Assembly: GCA_014773175.1 (NCBI GenBank)
Contig: VXCM01001432.1
Coordinates: forward strand, 62,001 to 126,000
Reading direction: 5' to 3'
DNA: 64,000 nucleotides
From: Lucifuga dentata
Taxonomy: Eukaryota > Chordata > Actinopteri > Ophidiiformes > Bythitidae
The position numbers were made by a program, and so were the translations under genes. The notes under the pieces are model-generated. The model saw nothing but the letters and a program-made list of their open reading frames with translations, had not been told where the DNA came from and made no database searches. Positions 61,501 to 64,000 of the stretch are shown piece after piece. Numbering within the stretch: the first letter of the stretch is position 1; each line of letters starts with the position of its first letter.

Positions 61501-63991
61501 GAGTATTGTATTTCAGTAGGTCAGATTTTTTGACAGACTTAAAAGTGGCAGCCAGGCCAGTTTTGTAGACTGTCCTGTGTAAATGATTTGTTACTTAACA
61601 GGTGGAAAAGTGCCATGGATGTTACAGGGTTAGAGTCTGTACCATGACGTAAATATAATCCACAGACACAGAGTTCACACACCCACGCTGCTCACAACAA
61701 AAGAGAAAAGATTCACTTATTTACCTAGATGATCATAGAATTAAAAACACAAAATAGAAAGCATAACCACTGTGCAGGTCAGAACCCCCAGTGGGCTTAT
61801 ATGGGTCTCAAACAAAGAACCTGTCCGTTCACAATACAAACAATTCAATAAAAGCTGACGTATTTATATGCTGTAGATTTGCTAAGTTTGATCTCATTCT
61901 GTCTGTCTTTAAAGGTACAATGCCATCACAGGAGAGTGGGTGGAAGATGAGGTCCACATCAAGATGGCTACTCAGGTAGGAATATTTTCCACAAACAAAC
62001 ACATATATGCCAGAGAGTCTTTTACTTTGCTGTTTGTTGAGCATTTGGTTTGCTCTATCTGGTTTCTCATAGCCGTTCGGGAAAGGGGCCATGAGGGAGT
62101 GCTACAGAACGTAAGTTAAAATATTTCTCCACATTTATCAGCTCTCATCAGCGGTTATTGCCCTCGTTCTAGTAACTGATACAGTCATGGCCTCTGTGTA
62201 AACAATGCAGAATAGTGCGACTCTGTGCAGGTCCACATTCCTCACATTTCTGGCTCAGACCCACCAGAGTCGCTGCTGACGCTGTCAATAATTTCAGAGT
62301 CAAACATGGATGTAGCTCTGTTACGTTTTCCATGATGGCAACAAGGCCTCACTTTTAATTGATCCTCATAGGAGCCTCTGTTCCCTGGATCTTCATTGTT
62401 TTTGGTATAATAGCAGCAGATGGTGTTAACATAGTTCCAGAAATACAAAATGAAAGGGGCAATTGTTAATAAAAAAGTGTAGAAGTCCAAGCGAGTCTTA
62501 AAAAAAAAAAAAATCTCTAAAATGATGTATAGTTGCTTTTTTAGTGGACTGAATGTAGTTGATGTGTGGGTTTGGAGTTTGAGCTATAAAGGCAGATCTA
62601 GCTGTTGTTTTTGTCTTTTCAAGGCGATATACAGTAGGTAATCTCATGGGTGCAATTTTCCAGTTGCATCTTTAGTAATCTTATATTTCTCTCATTTTCT
62701 TTTCCCTCAGGAAGAAGTTGTCTAATTTCTCACACAGCAGTAATTGGAAGTCAGCGTCTAATTACGTGGCCAAGCGCTACATGGAGACGGTGGACAGAAA
62801 CGTTTACTTTGAGGATGTCAGGCTGCAGATGGAGGCCAAACTGTGGGGAGAGGAGTACAACAGGCACAAACCTCCAAAACAGGTACAGGAGGAGGAGGAG
62901 CATTGACATAATCTGTAGTCGAATCTTCAATCTGTTAAGGTTTGAAATCAAGGAAATTAAGTCTGACTAGAATGACATTAAAGAATGGAAATATTAACTG
63001 TTAATGAATGCGTCAATACAGAATATGTTTTATATAATAATAGCTAATGAAATCCATGATCCATTTCACTTTTTTTTTTTTTTTTTTTTAGGTGGACATC
63101 GTGCAGATGTGTATAGTGGAGATGATAAACAGGCCCGGTAAACCTCTTTTCCACCTGGAGCATTACATCGAGGGAAAGTACATTAAATACAACTCCAACT
63201 CCGGCTTTGTGAGGGACGAAAACATCAGACTGACTCCACAGGTGGGTGACGACGCCACCTTTTGGTCTTAGCGTTCATACTGCTAGCGATCGCCAATCTT
63301 CATCATCATCAAAAACAAGAAAATTTGATCATATAACACCCATTCTGGCCTCTCTTCCCTGGCTACTAGTGCAAGCTAGAGCTGGTTTTAAGGTTCTTTT
63401 TTTTTTTTAACTTATAAGGACTGGCACCACCTCACTTATCTGAGCTAATTATATCATACACACCAGCATGCCCTCTTCACTTTCTGGATGCTGGTCTCCT
63501 GGTCATTCCTTCATTTAACAAAAATGCAGTTGGATTCAGAGCATTTGCCTTTATCTCTGGAATGGCCTCCCACTACATGTTAAAAAAGCACGCTCATTTG
63601 AAATTTTTAAATCAAGATTGAAAACCCACCTCTATTCATTACATTACAGCCTATCAAACATCCTTTTAACTTTGATCTTTTTAATGTTGTTGTTGTCCTG
63701 TAACTGTTCTAATGTTGGGGCTTTATTGTTTTATTGTGCACGTTTTGTTTCGTCCCGTTTCTTTTAATTGTAAAGTGTATTGGGAACATGATGCATGGTG
63801 ATTTTGCACTTTAAATATAAATTGGTTGATTGATCGTTCATCCATTTCCATCTATTAGACCTTCAGTCACTTCACCTTTGAGCGCTCGGGCCACCAGCTG
63901 ATCGTGGTGGACATCCAGGGAGTGGGAGATCTCTACACCGATCCTCAGATCCACACAGAGACGGGCACTGACTTCGGAGATGGAAATCTGG
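55506..63991 (+). CDS. eef2k: eukaryotic elongation factor 2 kinase, 3' partial
   Basis: A calcium/calmodulin-dependent alpha-kinase that phosphorylates eEF2 and slows translation elongation. Exons: 55506-55754, 56377-56448, 57857-57957, 61915-61975, 62073-62110, 62711-62882, 63092-63241, 63859-63991; the gene continues past the window. The first coding exon (MEDDLMFTMEE..., an acidic DDDDDD run, IICPI) matches the family N-terminus, and its ATG is the first in the exon. EAWRHAIEKAKAMPDPW is the calmodulin-binding segment. The kinase core follows: PFGKGAMRECYR (nucleotide-binding), SNYVAKRY (catalytic Lys), FEDVRLQMEAKLWGEEYNRH, FHLEHYIEGKYIKYNSN, VVDIQGVGDLYTDPQIH and GDGNLG. The 24-codon exon 56377-56448 (NETENETETVAQ...) has no counterpart that I recall in human EEF2K. 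The C-terminal Sel1-like region is outside the window. Confidence 0.95.
59165..60060 (-). mobile_element. 3' fragment of a non-LTR retrotransposon (LINE)
   Basis: On the minus strand, VEAVQRYKYLGSVFDDKLKF and DVIVRKAQ (about 59850-59960) belong to the C-terminal part of a fish LINE reverse transcriptase. Stops then follow. The transcript-sense 3' end TTGAGGGACTAATAAAGTA (about 59190-59210) is typical. 5' truncated and dead. Confidence 0.75.
60629..61229. mobile_element. Tc1/mariner-type MITE with long inverted repeats
   Basis: The left arm GCGCTGGCCAAAAGTATT, poly-C, TGTATTTTT..AAAATACCACTCCAAACA is inverted on the right as TGTTTGGAGTGGTACTTT..AAAAATACA, poly-G, CAATACTTTTGACCAGCG. The arms are about 90 bp and flanked by TA-rich sequence. 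N-flanked artefacts at 60910 and 61194 distort the length. No transposase ORF. Confidence 0.8.
63375..63840 (+). mobile_element. 3' end of a second LINE family
   Basis: Translation across frameshifts gives GLAPPHLSELI, then YTPACPLHFLDAGLLVIPSF and FRAFAFISGMASHYM, matching the C-terminal tail seen in many fish LINEs (APPYLSEL...DAGLL.VP). It ends in TTGGTTGATTGATCG, a GATT-type 3' tail. It lies in the intron before the last visible eef2k exon. Confidence 0.75.
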
Positions 63992-64000
63992 GTACAGATG

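Larger units (their letters stand above)
57958..61914. other. eef2k: large eef2k intron
   Basis: About 4 kb between the calmodulin-binding exon and the next kinase exon. It holds an antisense LINE fragment (59165-60060) and a Tc1-type MITE (60629-61229). No other exon was seen. Confidence 0.7.

Noticed and set aside
62242..62490. Minus-strand 82-codon ORF (ending in SSDSGGSEPEM).
   Set aside because: It lies in an eef2k intron with no splice partners or recognisable family. The acidic tail looks protein-like but one short ORF is not enough.
1..64000. CRISPR arrays, operons, phage or bacterial mobile islands.
   Set aside because: The sequence is vertebrate nuclear DNA. The tandem repeats seen are microsatellites or minisatellites without spacer structure.

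Overview
The window is vertebrate nuclear DNA, most likely from a ray-finned (teleost) fish. The genes have many short exons with GT-AG introns and animal protein sequences. The non-coding DNA is full of CA/GT microsatellites, degenerate non-LTR retrotransposons, short inverted-repeat DNA transposons and a Helitron-like pair. An intact low-specificity threonine aldolase gene sits next to socs3; from memory, the human counterpart (THA1P, 17q25.3) is a pseudogene. The species cannot be fixed from the sequence.

Layout from left to right. cyth1 (+, 3409-9235) encodes an ARF exchange factor; its first exon lies outside the window. A repeat-rich interval follows (9433-15743). pgs1 (-, 15744-29748) encodes mitochondrial phosphatidylglycerophosphate synthase, with 10 coding exons and a decayed LINE in one intron. 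socs3 (+, coding 34094-35697) follows in divergent orientation, with a probable 5' non-coding exon and a cluster of STAT-like sites near 32000-32360. Next is a long gene-free stretch (about 36.4-48.5 kb) of microsatellites, Helitron-like copies and a decayed minisatellite. tha1 (+, 48553-51960), a tRNA-Leu(TAG) gene (-, 52641-52722) and eef2k (+, coding from 55506, cut by the window end) complete the window. The cyth1-pgs1-socs3-tha1 block resembles human 17q25.3, but DNAH17, which I recall lying between PGS1 and CYTH1 in human, is not seen here. eef2k is on a different human chromosome (16p), so its position next to tha1 is lineage-specific.

The genes do not form an operon-like system. Their jobs are separate: ARF/phosphoinositide signalling, cardiolipin precursor synthesis, cytokine feedback, amino-acid catabolism and translation control. 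No novel multi-gene system was found. The points most worth a second look are: an intron inside the socs3 coding region with a changed Cul5-box motif; a 4-codon upstream ORF whose stop overlaps the socs3 start; a preserved 3-nt microexon in the cyth1 PH domain; a family of TTAA-flanked inverted-repeat elements present three times; and an extra 24-codon eef2k exon.

Assembly quality matters. Many single N's are flanked by exact direct duplications of about 61-67 nt, or lie inside homopolymers or microsatellites. These look like unmerged contig ends, not biology. They fall inside coding exons of pgs1 (N at 19321) and tha1 (N at 48827), and beside a cyth1 splice acceptor (N at 6082).
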